This document shows positions 43,474-52,695 of a stretch of 64,000 nt of DNA, in pieces. Origin of the DNA: Pseudobacter ginsenosidimutans (lineage in GTDB: Bacteria > Bacteroidota > Bacteroidia > Chitinophagales > Chitinophagaceae); the NCBI RefSeq assembly GCF_007970185.1, contig NZ_CP042431.1:3782001-3846000 (forward strand), written 5' to 3'. The position numbers were made by a program, and so were the translations under genes. Numbering within the stretch: position 1 is the stretch's first letter; each line of letters opens with the position of its first letter. The notes under the pieces are model-generated. The model saw only the letters and a program-made list of their open reading frames with translations, was not told where the DNA came from and ran no database searches.

Positions 43474-44772
43474 ATGAAAACCTTGTACCTGCTTTGTTTG
43501 ATGGCGATCTCAGGAGTGTCGATGGCACAGATCCCGGACGCAGTTTATGCGCCCAATATCAAGTCTGTTCAGCTGTTCCGCAGTGGGGATCAGCTCAGTT
43601 ATCCCGTTATCCGCCTCAACAGCAGTGAAAAACTGGAACTGCATTTCGACGAGATCGGCGGAGGCGTGAAACCATATTCCTACACTTTCCAGCTCTGCAA
43701 TGCAGACTGGACGCCGGCTTTGTTGAGTCAGTTCGATTATATGCGTGGCTTCATGCAGCAGCGTATCAATACCTATCGCACGTCCAGCATCGCTTTCACC
43801 AGGTATACGCATTACCAGGCCTCGCTGCCGGACCAGAACTGTTTTCCCACCCGATCCGGCAATTATATCCTCCGTGTTTTTCTGAATGCTGATACCAGTA
43901 AGACCGTTTTCACCAAAAGATTCCTGGTGGTGGATGAAAAAGCCAGCGTTCCCGTACAGATCCAGCAGCCATTCAACGGACAATTCTTCCGCACAGGTCA
44001 GAAAGTGCAGTTCAAAGTGCAGCTCAGCGATGCGCTCAGGGTGAGCAACCACCTGCAGCAGGTGCGTGTGGCTATTCTTCAGAATTACCGATGGGACAAT
44101 GCCCATATCGATCTCAAGCCTACTTTCTTCTCCCGCAATACACTTGAATACAATACAGAGAACGATGCCATCTTTCCGGCAGGAAAGGAGTGGAGATGGG
44201 TGGATATTCGCAGTATCCGCTTTCTCAGCGCACAGATCGCCAGTGTGAAGAACAAGCCCACCAGCACCGATATCTTCATGCATCCTGATACAGACAGAAG
44301 CGGACAACGATTCAATTTCTTCAGGGATGCCAATGGCATGTATACCATCGAAACCACGGAAAGCATCAACCCGCTCTGGCAAACTGATTACGCTACTGTC
44401 TTCTTTTCGTATGTGCCAAAGGGTAATATTCCTTTCCCGGATAAAGACATTTATCTTTTTGGTCAGTTGACAGGTTACAATCTCAACGATTCAGCCAAAA
44501 TGGTTTGGAACGAAGGAAAAGGTGCGTATGAAACAAGCCTGTTTTTGAAGCAGGGTTATTATGATTATTGTTATGTGACCATCGATAAGAATGATCCCAA
44601 ACGCCAGGCCAGCTTCGAGTTCACGGAAGGTAATTTCTGGGAGAGCGAAAATGAATACATGATCCTGGTTTATTACCGGCCGATCGGTGGCAGGGCCGAT
44701 GAATTGATATCGGTAGGAAGAGTGAATTCATATACGGGAAGGCAGGGGATCATGAGAGGGCAGAGTTATTAG
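43474..44772 (+). CDS. Type IX secretion system plug protein (DUF5103)
   Basis: A 432-residue protein with signal peptide MKTLYLLCLMAISGVSMAQ, then an N-terminal beta-sandwich domain typical of DUF5103 (SVQLFRSGDQLSYPVIRLNS, YSYTFQLCNADWTPALLSQF, YMRGFMQQRINTYRTSS), followed by an Ig-like/CBM48-like region (YATVFFSYVPKGNIPFPDKD, DIYLFGQLTGYNLNDSAKMV). DUF5103 proteins were seen to plug the SprA translocon of the type IX secretion system. Its presence suggests the organism secretes proteins by T9SS or glides. No other T9SS gene is in the window. Confidence 0.85.
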   Translation: MKTLYLLCLMAISGVSMAQIPDAVYAPNIKSVQLFRSGDQLSYPVIRLNSSEKLELHFDEIGGGVKPYSYTFQLCNADWTPALLSQFDYMRGFMQQRINTYRTSSIAFTRYTHYQASLPDQNCFPTRSGNYILRVFLNADTSKTVFTKRFLVVDEKASVPVQIQQPFNGQFFRTGQKVQFKVQLSDALRVSNHLQQVRVAILQNYRWDNAHIDLKPTFFSRNTLEYNTENDAIFPAGKEWRWVDIRSIRFLSAQIASVKNKPTSTDIFMHPDTDRSGQRFNFFRDANGMYTIETTESINPLWQTDYATVFFSYVPKGNIPFPDKDIYLFGQLTGYNLNDSAKMVWNEGKGAYETSLFLKQGYYDYCYVTIDKNDPKRQASFEFTEGNFWESENEYMILVYYRPIGGRADELISVGRVNSYTGRQGIMRGQSY

Positions 44773-44873
44773 AAGCCTGATGGAGTAAAGGATCTGGCGG
44801 ATGCAGCTAATTATGCGGAGAATGATTTTCAATATTTTGAGCCATTTGATTTTCAAATGAATTCATTTCTCCT

Positions 44874-44881
44874 TATCTTTG
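44874..44881 (+). promoter_or_regulatory. -7 promoter box of the SRP RNA gene
   Basis: TATCTTTG matches TAnnTTTG exactly; the SRP RNA 5' end at about 44886 lies 5 bp downstream, as expected. TTTC at 44851 sits at the -33 position with the same 19-bp spacing as the tsaC promoter, one base off TTTG. Confidence 0.6.
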
Positions 44882-44885
44882 CGGC

Positions 44886-44981
44886 CGGCAGGTCTTACAC
44901 GACCAGCTCCTGCAGACTCCCCCAGGGCCGGAAGGCAGCAAGGGTACGCGGTTGTAGCGGTGCGATGTAAGTAATCTGCCG
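44886..44981 (+). ncRNA. ffs: Signal recognition particle RNA (small bacterial type)
   Basis: The conserved SRP apical core CAGGGCCGGAAGGCAGCAAG is present at 44923-44942. The ends CGGCAG (44886) and CTGCCG (44976) pair and are followed by a T-run that serves as terminator. It is about 96 nt, a small form like the bacterial 4.5S RNA. It binds Ffh for co-translational targeting. A TAnnTTTG box sits just upstream. Confidence 0.95.
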
Positions 44982-45040
44982 ATTTTTTTTCTATTTTTCC
45001 TCTCCATTATACTCCGTACCACTTATCTAAATTTTTTGTT

Positions 45041-45718
45041 ATGAAATTCTTCATTGATACAGCCAATATTGCACAGATCAGGGAAGCCCATGATCTCGGT
45101 ATTCTCGATGGTGTAACCACCAATCCTTCGCTGATGGCTAAAGAAGGCATTCGCGGAGAAGAAGCCATCAATAAACATTATCTCGATATCTGCGAGCTCG
45201 TGGATGGCGGTGATGTGAGCGCTGAAGTGATTTCAACCGATCTCGCCGGTATGATCGAAGAAGGTAAAAAACTCGCAGCTATCCATCCGAACATCGTGGT
45301 GAAGATCCCCATGACCAAAGATGGTGTGAAAGCACTCAAATATTTTTCCGACAACGGAATCAAAACCAACTGTACACTCGTATTCTCCGCCGGTCAGGCT
45401 ATCCTGGCTGCGAAAGCTGGCGCCAACTACGTTTCTCCTTTCATCGGTCGTATCGATGACAGCAACTGGGACGGCGTACAACTCATCGAGCAGATCGCTC
45501 ATATCTACAGCCTGCAGGGCTTCAAGACTGAGATCCTGGCAGCAAGTATCCGCAGCCCGCTTCACATTGTGAAATGCGCTGAAGTAGGAGCCGATGTTTG
45601 CACCAGCCCGCTGGATGCCATCCTGGGTCTGCTGAAACACCCGCTGACTGATATCGGTCTCGCGAAATTTGTAGAAGACGCGAAGAAAATGCAGGAACAG
45701 AAAGCTCCGGTAAAATAA
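45041..45718 (+). CDS. tal: Transaldolase (small TalC/MipB-type)
   Basis: A 225-residue TIM barrel opening MKFFIDTANIAQIREAHDLG with LDGVTTNPSLMAKEG, the Schiff-base Lys88 in NIVVKIPMTKDG, and GANYVSPFIGRIDD. Two positions separate transaldolase from fructose-6-phosphate aldolase in this subfamily: SAEV (Glu62, where the aldolase has Gln) and SPF (Phe134, where it has Tyr). Both fit transaldolase. The name 'fructose-6-phosphate aldolase' often given to such proteins is therefore less likely. It works in the non-oxidative pentose phosphate pathway. A good terminator follows. Confidence 0.9.
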   Translation: MKFFIDTANIAQIREAHDLGILDGVTTNPSLMAKEGIRGEEAINKHYLDICELVDGGDVSAEVISTDLAGMIEEGKKLAAIHPNIVVKIPMTKDGVKALKYFSDNGIKTNCTLVFSAGQAILAAKAGANYVSPFIGRIDDSNWDGVQLIEQIAHIYSLQGFKTEILAASIRSPLHIVKCAEVGADVCTSPLDAILGLLKHPLTDIGLAKFVEDAKKMQEQKAPVK

Positions 45719-45772
45719 ATTCAACCCTCGCCAGGTATTTGGAGTGAAATACACCTTGTGCCTGGCAGGTGG

Positions 45773-45811
45773 AAAGGCAAAGCGGAAATGATTTCGCTTT
45801 GCCTTTTTTTT
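45773..45811 (+). terminator. Intrinsic terminator of the transaldolase gene
   Basis: AAAGGCAAAGCG and CGCTTTGCCTTT form a strong stem, extended by GAAA/TTTC with one bulge, followed by seven T residues. Copy 3 of the hairpin repeat begins 33 bp later. Confidence 0.85.
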
Positions 45812-45843
45812 ATGCGATCATCTTTTAGAGTATTGGGGCGTTC

Positions 45844-45988
45844 GGCAAAGGTTATGAACCGACGGCTGTAAAACATACCCGGCGCGGGAGAATGTTGGAT
45901 GAGCGTTGGTGGGTTGGATGGGGCAGAGGTAATGCTGTTGGGCTTCTTCGCTTATGTTTTGAAGGCCGTCTTGTCATAAACCTTTGCC
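45844..45988 (+). repeat. Covarying hairpin repeat, copy 3
   Basis: 145 bp. Left arm GGCAAAGGTTATGA, GACGGC, AAAACAT pairs with right arm ATGTTTT, GCCGTC, TCATAAACCTTTGCC. This arm sequence is unrelated to copies 1 and 2, but the loop keeps GGCGCGGGAGAATG, GTAATGCTGTTGGGC, TTCGCTTATG and G-runs. It lies between two convergent genes, 3' of tal in the sense direction. Confidence 0.75.
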
Positions 45989-46013
45989 TCACTGGCTGGT
46001 GTTGCAGCAGCTT

Positions 46014-46448
46014 TTATCCGCGCTTCCTCTTCCTGGCGGGCTGCCTGCCTGAAGGTTGCATCACTTCTTCCATCGATTTCAATACCTCGTCATCGGGTAA
46101 TTTCTTGATGTAGATGGTGATGCTTTCGCGCAAAGATGTGTCTGCTTTCAGGATCGCTTTTACTACTACACTGTCTGCGTTGAACGTTGAATCGAAATAC
46201 AAATTGCAGCCGTCGAATTTACCTCCTGATGTGGTGAAGCTGATGTCTTCGGCAGACAATGGTTGCCATCTTCCATTGCTCATTTTTCCATCTACGTTGA
46301 TGTAATTGTACACACCGCCTTTCTTCAGGCTGTCTGTATACAAATGGAAAGCGATACTGTCCACTTTTACTTTTTCCTTTTCCTTTTGGGCGAAAAGGGG
46401 AGAAGTAGAAAACGAAACAAGCGCTATGGCAACTAAGATTCTTATCAT
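46014..46448 (-). CDS. Small secreted protein of unknown function
   Basis: ATG 46448 gives a signal peptide MIRILVAIALVSFSTSPLFA followed by QKEKEKVKVDSIAFHLYTDS. The mature 125 residues look like a beta-sandwich (YNYINVDGKMSNGRWQPLSA, GKFDGCNLYFDSTFNADSVV) and end in a basic tail (GRQPARKRKRG). I do not recognise the family. The frame runs 25 codons further upstream but without a sensible start. It is divergent from the AraC-MGMT gene. Confidence 0.7.
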   Translation of the reverse strand: MIRILVAIALVSFSTSPLFAQKEKEKVKVDSIAFHLYTDSLKKGGVYNYINVDGKMSNGRWQPLSAEDISFTTSGGKFDGCNLYFDSTFNADSVVVKAILKADTSLRESITIYIKKLPDDEVLKSMEEVMQPSGRQPARKRKRG

Positions 46449-46576
46449 ATCAGGCGTCAAGTTAATGAAAATGCGGCTTATGGTGCTCAGACGGTTTCCG
46501 CAAGAAGCGGGTTGCTTCAACAACGCTATTGTGGGAGTTTTGTGATAGTATCGTTCACAACAAAAAACTGTAGCGT

Positions 46577-47470
46577 ATGTTATTTGAAAAGAGAGAACTT
46601 TACCGTTCCTTGACAGCAGAACAACATCAATACAATACTATCGCCAGGGCCATCGAGTACCTGTATGCCAACTTCAAAGACCAGCCTGACCTGGAAGAAG
46701 TGGCCGCGCAGGTGCATGTGAGCCCCTTTCATTTCCAGCGCATGTTCACGGATTGGGCGGGCATCAGTCCCAAACGTTTCATGCAATACCTGACGGCCGA
46801 TTTTCTCAAAGAGAAACTGAGGGATTTTTCCAGTATAGCCGATGCTGCCGATGCCGCAGGGCTCAGCAGCCAGAGCCGTGTGTACGATCTGTTTGTAACG
46901 CTGGAAGCCGTTACACCACAGGAGTTCAGGGAAAAAGGAGAGGGCATCGTCATCGATTATGGTTTCCATTCAACACCATTTGGCGAAGTGATCATCGGCG
47001 CCACGCCGCGCGGCATCTGCTACCTGCATTTTCTGGCGGATGCAGATCATGAAAAAGCCATTCAGCAATTGCAGTTGAGTTGGGAGAAAGCCGTGCTGCA
47101 ACACAATCCGCAAAAGACAGCCCTTTTGACTGAAATGGTTTTCGATCCTTCCAAAAGAAAGGAAAAACTGAACGTGCTGGTGAAAGGAACCAATTTCCAG
47201 GTAAAGGTTTGGAATGCACTCTTAAAAATTCCTTCCGGATCGCTGACCACTTACCAGGATGTGGCCAGGGAGATCGGGAACCCGCGTGCACTGCAGGCCG
47301 TAGGATCCGCTGTAGGAGCCAATCCAGTTGCTTTTCTCATCCCCTGTCACCGGGTGATCCGTAAGAACCTGGTGCTGGCCGACTATATGTGGGGACCGGA
47401 ACGCAAGAAAGCCATCCTCGGATGGGAGCTTAGTCGCGATATTATTGTACCGGAAACCGGTATTTTATAG
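46577..47470 (+). CDS. AraC-type HTH fused to O6-methylguanine-DNA methyltransferase (Ada-like, no N-Ada domain)
   Basis: The 297-residue protein has an AraC double HTH (LEEVAAQVHVSPFHFQRMFT, GLSSQSRVYDLFVTLEAVTP) at residues 38-118 and an MGMT domain (residues 130-290) with ALLKIPSGSLTTYQDVAREI and the active site FLIPCHRVIRKN (acceptor Cys257). E. coli Ada also has an N-terminal methylphosphotriester domain with a Zn-bound Cys; here it is absent, so this form cannot be switched on by phosphotriester methylation. It probably repairs O6-alkylguanine; any regulatory role is unclear. Confidence 0.92.
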   Translation: MLFEKRELYRSLTAEQHQYNTIARAIEYLYANFKDQPDLEEVAAQVHVSPFHFQRMFTDWAGISPKRFMQYLTADFLKEKLRDFSSIADAADAAGLSSQSRVYDLFVTLEAVTPQEFREKGEGIVIDYGFHSTPFGEVIIGATPRGICYLHFLADADHEKAIQQLQLSWEKAVLQHNPQKTALLTEMVFDPSKRKEKLNVLVKGTNFQVKVWNALLKIPSGSLTTYQDVAREIGNPRALQAVGSAVGANPVAFLIPCHRVIRKNLVLADYMWGPERKKAILGWELSRDIIVPETGIL

Positions 47471-47618
47471 CGTTTCCGGCTCTTTTTATCCCCACGAACT
47501 GCACAAGTGAAGTAATGGTGCATAAGAATCTATTGAATTTGGAGGACGGTAACAAAGCAAAACCTATTTTGTACCTCAAAGCTGTTATATTTGCTGTCCT
47601 TTAAAAAAATAGACAAAA

Positions 47619-50600
47619 GTGCGATTAAAGAGTTTAGAAATTAAGGGCTTTAAAAGTTTCGCGGATAAGACCGTGCTGAACTTCGACACTGGTATCACCG
47701 GCGTTATCGGCCCCAATGGATGTGGCAAGAGTAATATCATTGACTCCATCCGTTGGGTGATCGGTGAACAGAAGATCAGTCATCTCCGCTCTGAAAACCT
47801 CGAAAGCCTGGTTTTCAATGGCTCCAAAACCCGCTCCGCCAGTGGCCTCGCGGAAGTTAGCCTTACCTTCGAGAACACCAAGAATCTCCTGCCCACAGAA
47901 TTCAATACGGTTACCGTAACGCGTAAATTCTACAAAAGCGGGGAGTCCGAGTATCGTCTCAATGATGTGCAATGCCGCCTCAAGGATATCCAGAACCTCT
48001 TCATGGATACCGGGGTGAGCACAGACTCCTATGCCATCATCGAACTGGGTATGGTGGACGAGATCATCAAAGACAAAGAGAACAGCCGCCGCCGCATGCT
48101 GGAACAGGCCGCTGGTATCACTATCTATAAAACACGTAAGAAAGAAGCCAAACAAAAGCTGGACGCCACCGAACAGGATCTTGCCCGTATCGAAGACCTG
48201 CTGTTCGAGATCAACAACCAGTTGAAAATGCTCGAGAACCAGGCCAAGAAAGCGGAGAAATTCTATGAGATCAAGAAGGAATACCGCGAGTACTCCATCG
48301 AACTGGCCAAAGCTTCACTGGAAGGTTTCAATCTCACTTACCGCGATCTGAATACTCAATCTGAAACCGAAACAGATAAAAAGATCCGCCTTGAAGCCAT
48401 CATCGCCAACGAAGAAGCAGGCATCGAAGCAGAAAAAGTAGGTTTCATCGAAAAAGAACGCGCCCTGCAAAGCATGCAGCATGAGTTCAACGACCTCCTG
48501 CAATTACTGCGCACCAAGGAAAACGATAAGAACCTCGCTTCTCAAAAACTGAACTTCCTCAAGGAACGCGAAAACAGTCTCCAGGAATTCCTCAACAAAT
48601 CTGAAGGAACACTCAAAGGACTGGAAGAAAGCATCGAATTCACCAAGCTCCAGATCGGAGAGGAAGAAGGAAAACTGGAAGGCCTCGAACAACAGCTCGA
48701 AGACCTGAAAGCCTCATCAGAAGAGAAACGTGGCATCTTCGATACAAAGCGTGTGCATGTAGACAGTCTCCGCAGCGAGAACCTGGCCATGCAGCGCAAC
48801 CAGTTTGAAGCCGAGAAAAAAGTGGCCGTTGCCGATACTTCTATTCAAAACCTTCAATCCAGCATCTCGCAGATTGAAGAAGAGAAAGAAGTTCGTCGCA
48901 GCCAGCTCAAGCAGCTCGAAGAAGAAATGATGACGCGTGAGCAGGAGCTCGAAAGCCGCAAGCGCGATCTGCAACAACTCCAGGAGCAACATGAGCGCAC
49001 CAAGGAGCAGATCCTTCAGTCGCAGTCCGAAATGGAAATCCTTCGTCAGCAACTGGCCGAAGAGAACCGTAAACTGGATGCCAAACGCAACGAATACGAC
49101 CTGCTGAAGAGTCTTATCGACTCCATGGAAGGTTATCCCGAGAGCGTAAAATTCCTGCACAACAATCCTAACTGGAACCATACAGCGCCCATTCTTTCCG
49201 ATATCATTTATGTAAAAGAGGAATTCCGCGCAGCTGTGGAGAACGTGCTGGAGCCTTACCTCAACTACTATGTGGTGAACAACCTCCAGGAAGGTATGCA
49301 GGCCGTTCACCTGTTGGATAATAACAAAAAAGGGAAAGCGAACTTCTTCCTGCTGGACAAGCTCACTAACGCCGATGCTTCTGCGCACAGCGCACCCGCC
49401 GATACCATTCCTGCCATGCAGGTGATTGAGGTGGATGAGCAGTACCGTCAACTGGCAGAACACCTGCTGGGCAATGTGTTCATCGCGGAGAATGAGAGCG
49501 CCCTGGAAAATTCCAATGGCTCAGTGGTGCTGGAAAAGACCGGTAAATATGTAAAAGGGAAATTCTCCCTCACCGGAGGCAGTGTAGGAGTATTCGAAGG
49601 AAAGAAGATCGGCCGCGCCAAGAACCTCGAGAAATTATTCGAAGAGATCCAGGTGCAGGAGAAGATCGTTGCAGACCTGAAAATGGCGATCCAGGCCAAG
49701 CACAATGAAGTGATCGGCTACAATGAACAATTGAAGGAAACCGCCATCAAACAGGCGCAGGAAGATATCAACCGTCTTACCAACCAGGTATTCTCGCTCC
49801 AGAACAAGATCGAGAGCCTGCACGGTTTGCAAAGCTCCTCCCAGAACAGGATGGAAGACCTGCAGATGAACCTGCAGAACACTTCCGCTTCCATCGAAGG
49901 CACACGCCAGGAATGGATGAAACTGGTAGACACACTGAATGAGATCCGCGAAACCCTGCGCGTAGCGGAAGAAGAATACAAATATGCTGAAAGCCAGTAC
50001 CAGCAGGCAACTGCATCGTACAACGAGTTCAACCTGCAGGTAACGCGACAGCATAGCCGAATCAACCAGCTGAAACAGGAATCAGAGTTCAAAGGCAATC
50101 AGCTCCGCGACCTCAAGACACAGATCGAAAGCAACAACGCACAACTGAAAATGACCGTTGAGAGCCTCACGGAAAACGAAGAAGTGCTTGCCAATGCTGA
50201 GAATGGACTGGTAGACATGATGCGCCGCAAGGAAGAAGAAGAAAAGAAACTGAACGAAGCCGACCAGGCCTTCTATAATATGCGCAACGCGCTCAATGAA
50301 AAGGAATCCGAACTGCGGGCCAAAGTGAAAGAGCGTGAGCAACTGGATCATCTCCTCACCGAGATCAAAGACAAGCTCACTGAACTGAAGCTCCAGCTGG
50401 CCGGTATGAAGGAAAGGCTCAACGTGGAATTTCGCATCGACCTCGATGAGATCATCGATCAGCCAAGGACCAACGATATACCCACTGAAGAGCTCCAGGA
50501 AAAATGCGATCGCATGAAGAAACGCCTGGAGAATCTCGGGGAAGTGAATCCCACAGCCATCGAAGCCTTCATGGAAATGAAGAAACGTTATGAGTTCATC

Positions 50601-51140
50601 CTCGAACAGAAGAACGACCTCGTAACGGCCAAGGACAGCCTGATGCAGACCATCCAGGAAGTGGAAGCCACTGCCAACCAGCAGTTCCTCGACACATTCA
50701 ACCAGGTACGCGAGAACTTCCAGAAAGTGTTCAAGGCCCTCTTCACGGAAGATGATACCGCTGACATGATCCTGGAGAATCCTGAGAACCTGGCCGAGAC
50801 AGGTATCGATATCGTCGCGAAGCCAAAAGGTAAACGCCCTTCATCCATCACGCAATTGAGTGGTGGAGAGAAGACCCTTACGGCCACCGCGCTGCTCTTC
50901 GCCATCTACCTGATCAAACCGGCTCCTTTCTGTATCCTGGATGAGGTGGACGCGCCGCTGGATGATGCCAACGTTGGCAAGTTCACGCAGATGATCCGCA
51001 AGTTCAGTGAAGAAAGCCAGTTCATCATTGTAACGCACAACAAAATGACCATGAGCGCCGTAGACGTGATCTATGGCGTTACCATGCAGGAACCTGGTGT
51101 AAGCAAACTGGTACCCGTGGATTTCCGCGGACTCAACTAA
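47619..51140 (+). CDS. smc: Chromosome segregation protein SMC
   Basis: A 1173-residue SMC protein. Walker A GPNGCGKSN at residues 32-40, long coiled coils, a hinge at about 500-670 (ESVKFLHNNPNWNHTAPILS at its start, then IQVIEVDEQYR-like sequences), second coiled coil, then the ABC signature QLSGGEKTLTATALLFAIYL and Walker B FCILDEVDAPLDDAN. The start is a GTG (MRLKSLEIKGFKSFADKT), the natural SMC N-terminus. SMC dimers with ScpA/ScpB extrude DNA loops and help chromosomes segregate; neither scp gene is here. A terminator follows 32 bp after the stop. Confidence 0.97.
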   Translation: MRLKSLEIKGFKSFADKTVLNFDTGITGVIGPNGCGKSNIIDSIRWVIGEQKISHLRSENLESLVFNGSKTRSASGLAEVSLTFENTKNLLPTEFNTVTVTRKFYKSGESEYRLNDVQCRLKDIQNLFMDTGVSTDSYAIIELGMVDEIIKDKENSRRRMLEQAAGITIYKTRKKEAKQKLDATEQDLARIEDLLFEINNQLKMLENQAKKAEKFYEIKKEYREYSIELAKASLEGFNLTYRDLNTQSETETDKKIRLEAIIANEEAGIEAEKVGFIEKERALQSMQHEFNDLLQLLRTKENDKNLASQKLNFLKERENSLQEFLNKSEGTLKGLEESIEFTKLQIGEEEGKLEGLEQQLEDLKASSEEKRGIFDTKRVHVDSLRSENLAMQRNQFEAEKKVAVADTSIQNLQSSISQIEEEKEVRRSQLKQLEEEMMTREQELESRKRDLQQLQEQHERTKEQILQSQSEMEILRQQLAEENRKLDAKRNEYDLLKSLIDSMEGYPESVKFLHNNPNWNHTAPILSDIIYVKEEFRAAVENVLEPYLNYYVVNNLQEGMQAVHLLDNNKKGKANFFLLDKLTNADASAHSAPADTIPAMQVIEVDEQYRQLAEHLLGNVFIAENESALENSNGSVVLEKTGKYVKGKFSLTGGSVGVFEGKKIGRAKNLEKLFEEIQVQEKIVADLKMAIQAKHNEVIGYNEQLKETAIKQAQEDINRLTNQVFSLQNKIESLHGLQSSSQNRMEDLQMNLQNTSASIEGTRQEWMKLVDTLNEIRETLRVAEEEYKYAESQYQQATASYNEFNLQVTRQHSRINQLKQESEFKGNQLRDLKTQIESNNAQLKMTVESLTENEEVLANAENGLVDMMRRKEEEEKKLNEADQAFYNMRNALNEKESELRAKVKEREQLDHLLTEIKDKLTELKLQLAGMKERLNVEFRIDLDEIIDQPRTNDIPTEELQEKCDRMKKRLENLGEVNPTAIEAFMEMKKRYEFILEQKNDLVTAKDSLMQTIQEVEATANQQFLDTFNQVRENFQKVFKALFTEDDTADMILENPENLAETGIDIVAKPKGKRPSSITQLSGGEKTLTATALLFAIYLIKPAPFCILDEVDAPLDDANVGKFTQMIRKFSEESQFIIVTHNKMTMSAVDVIYGVTMQEPGVSKLVPVDFRGLN

Positions 51141-51171
51141 GTTACTAACGTTCACATATAGATGAATATAT

Positions 51172-51196
51172 AAAGCCCGTGCTTGCACGGGCTTTT
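51172..51196 (+). terminator. Intrinsic terminator of smc
   Basis: AAAGCCCGTGC and GCACGGGCTTT form a perfect stem with a two-base loop and a T tail. Confidence 0.88.
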
Positions 51197-51219
51197 ACGT
51201 GAACTTCTCAACAACATAT

Positions 51220-51549
51220 ATGAAGACCATTCTCTTACTGGTAGCGTCCAATATTTTCATGACCATCGCCTGGTATGGACATCTCAAGAACCAGAATATC
51301 CCGATGTGGAAGGCTATCCTCGTGGCCTGGGGCATTGCCTTCTTCGAGTATTGTCTGATGGTGCCTGCCAACAGGCTGGGCTATGGCAACGGATTCAACG
51401 GTTTCCAGCTGAAGATGACCCAGGAAGTGATCACCCTCGTTGTGTTCACGGTGTTTGCAGTATTCTATCTGAAAGAACCATTTCACTGGAAGTACCTGGT
51501 GAGCTTTGTGCTGTTGCTGGGAGCGGTATATTTTGCTTTCAAGAAATAA
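51220..51549 (+). CDS. DUF486/DMT-type small membrane protein
   Basis: ATG 51220 (MKTILLLVASNIFMTIAWYG) is preferred over a GTG 21 bp upstream that lies at the edge of the smc terminator. The 109-residue protein has four membrane segments with the pattern AWYGHLK, AILVAWGIAFFEYCLMVPAN, MTQEVITLVVFTVFAVFYLK and YLVSFVLLLGAVYFAFKK. The AWYGHL and FFEYCLMVPANR motifs mark the DUF486 branch of the DMT superfamily. Function unknown. Confidence 0.88.
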   Translation: MKTILLLVASNIFMTIAWYGHLKNQNIPMWKAILVAWGIAFFEYCLMVPANRLGYGNGFNGFQLKMTQEVITLVVFTVFAVFYLKEPFHWKYLVSFVLLLGAVYFAFKK

Positions 51550-51583
51550 ACAGCGTGTGCACGGTGGCTAGCCAGAGGTGAGC

Positions 51584-51617
51584 AAAAAAAAGTCACTCGC
51601 CGGGGAGGCGAGCGACT
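51584..51617 (-). terminator. Intrinsic terminator of the YCF48-like gene
   Basis: On the minus strand AGTCGCTCGCC and GGCGAGTGACT pair with one mismatch and run into an eight-T tail. It sits 19 bp after the stop of the gene on that strand. Confidence 0.85.
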
Positions 51618-51636
51618 GCCAGCACTTCGAATATTT

Positions 51637-52623
51637 TTAATACACTAATTTTGCAATCTTCCCATCTCCTGCCAGAATCACCGTCCTGCCTGCTTTTGAG
51701 CGTTTCACCACATTGTAGCTTTCTTTGGAGATGAGTGTCCAGTGCATGCCGAGGTCATTGGAAACATCCACACCACTTGTGCCACAGCAGATGAGTTGTC
51801 CGCCTGTGATGAATTCCACACCGCTCCTGTAACCATGTGGCGGTACAGCCGGCTTACGGAATGCTGCAGGCTGACTGAGTTTGAAGAGCACACAGTTACC
51901 TTCAGTGGAAGTATCGGAAGTATAATTGCCACCTACCACGGCTGCCTGGTCTTTGTAAACAGCCAGGGAATAAGCGCCGGTGGTCTCTTTCCCTTTTACC
52001 ATTGGCAGCTCGATGGCATTATCGGGTGTGAGTATGCGCGAAACCATTCCTCCTGAAACAGCTGTGAATTTATTCTTTGCATGATAAATGATATTGGTGC
52101 CGCTGGCTGCGAAGAATGCTTCGCCCTTGCCGGCTTTGATAGGGGAGCCGCGGTATTTGTCCCATGAGTTGCCGCCATCTTTGGTAGTGAGCAGGTATAC
52201 TTCATCGTTGATGGGATCTCCGATCACGATGCCATTCTTTGCATCTGCAAAGTCCATTGCGTCCATGAACACGCCTTTGGTGGTATCGGTGAATACGTTG
52301 TTCCATGTTTTGCCACCATCTGTTGTTTTGAGGATATTACCCGGCTCTGCGATAGCGATCACTATAGCAGTATTGGCGTCAAATGCTTCAATGTCGCGGA
52401 ACTCACGTTTTTCAAATCCCGGTACTATGTTCCATTCCCAGGTTTTGCCGCCATCGGTAGACCGGCCAACGGTGCCACCGCTGCCGCTGGTCCAGATCAG
52501 GTTATCGTTAAGCACACAAAGCCCGCGCAGGCTGGATTTGATGCCTGTCTTCAAAATTTCTATTTTCTGTGAATATCCTGTAAGGGAGAGTAAACATGCG
52601 ATGATGAGTAACCGAACTTGCAT
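51637..52623 (-). CDS. YCF48/BNR-repeat beta-propeller secreted protein
   Basis: A signal peptide (MQVRLLIIACLLSLTGYS) and a 328-residue beta-propeller. Repeated BNR/Asp-box-like motifs SGSGGTVGRSTDGGKTWEW, ILKTTDGGKTWNNVF, LLTTKDGGNSWDKY and SNDLGMHWTLISK match the YCF48-like (photosystem II assembly factor-like) family, which in non-photosynthetic Bacteroidota has no known role. Sialidase-type enzymes share the Asp-box but the catalytic residues of sialidase are not visible. Copy 4 of the hairpin repeat lies in its upstream region. Confidence 0.85.
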   Translation of the reverse strand: MQVRLLIIACLLSLTGYSQKIEILKTGIKSSLRGLCVLNDNLIWTSGSGGTVGRSTDGGKTWEWNIVPGFEKREFRDIEAFDANTAIVIAIAEPGNILKTTDGGKTWNNVFTDTTKGVFMDAMDFADAKNGIVIGDPINDEVYLLTTKDGGNSWDKYRGSPIKAGKGEAFFAASGTNIIYHAKNKFTAVSGGMVSRILTPDNAIELPMVKGKETTGAYSLAVYKDQAAVVGGNYTSDTSTEGNCVLFKLSQPAAFRKPAVPPHGYRSGVEFITGGQLICCGTSGVDVSNDLGMHWTLISKESYNVVKRSKAGRTVILAGDGKIAKLVY

Positions 52624-52695
52624 ATAGCAGCAGATTTAATGGCTCTAAAAGTAGTGATTATTGACCATCGCTCCATATTAGTTTGATTGCATCTG

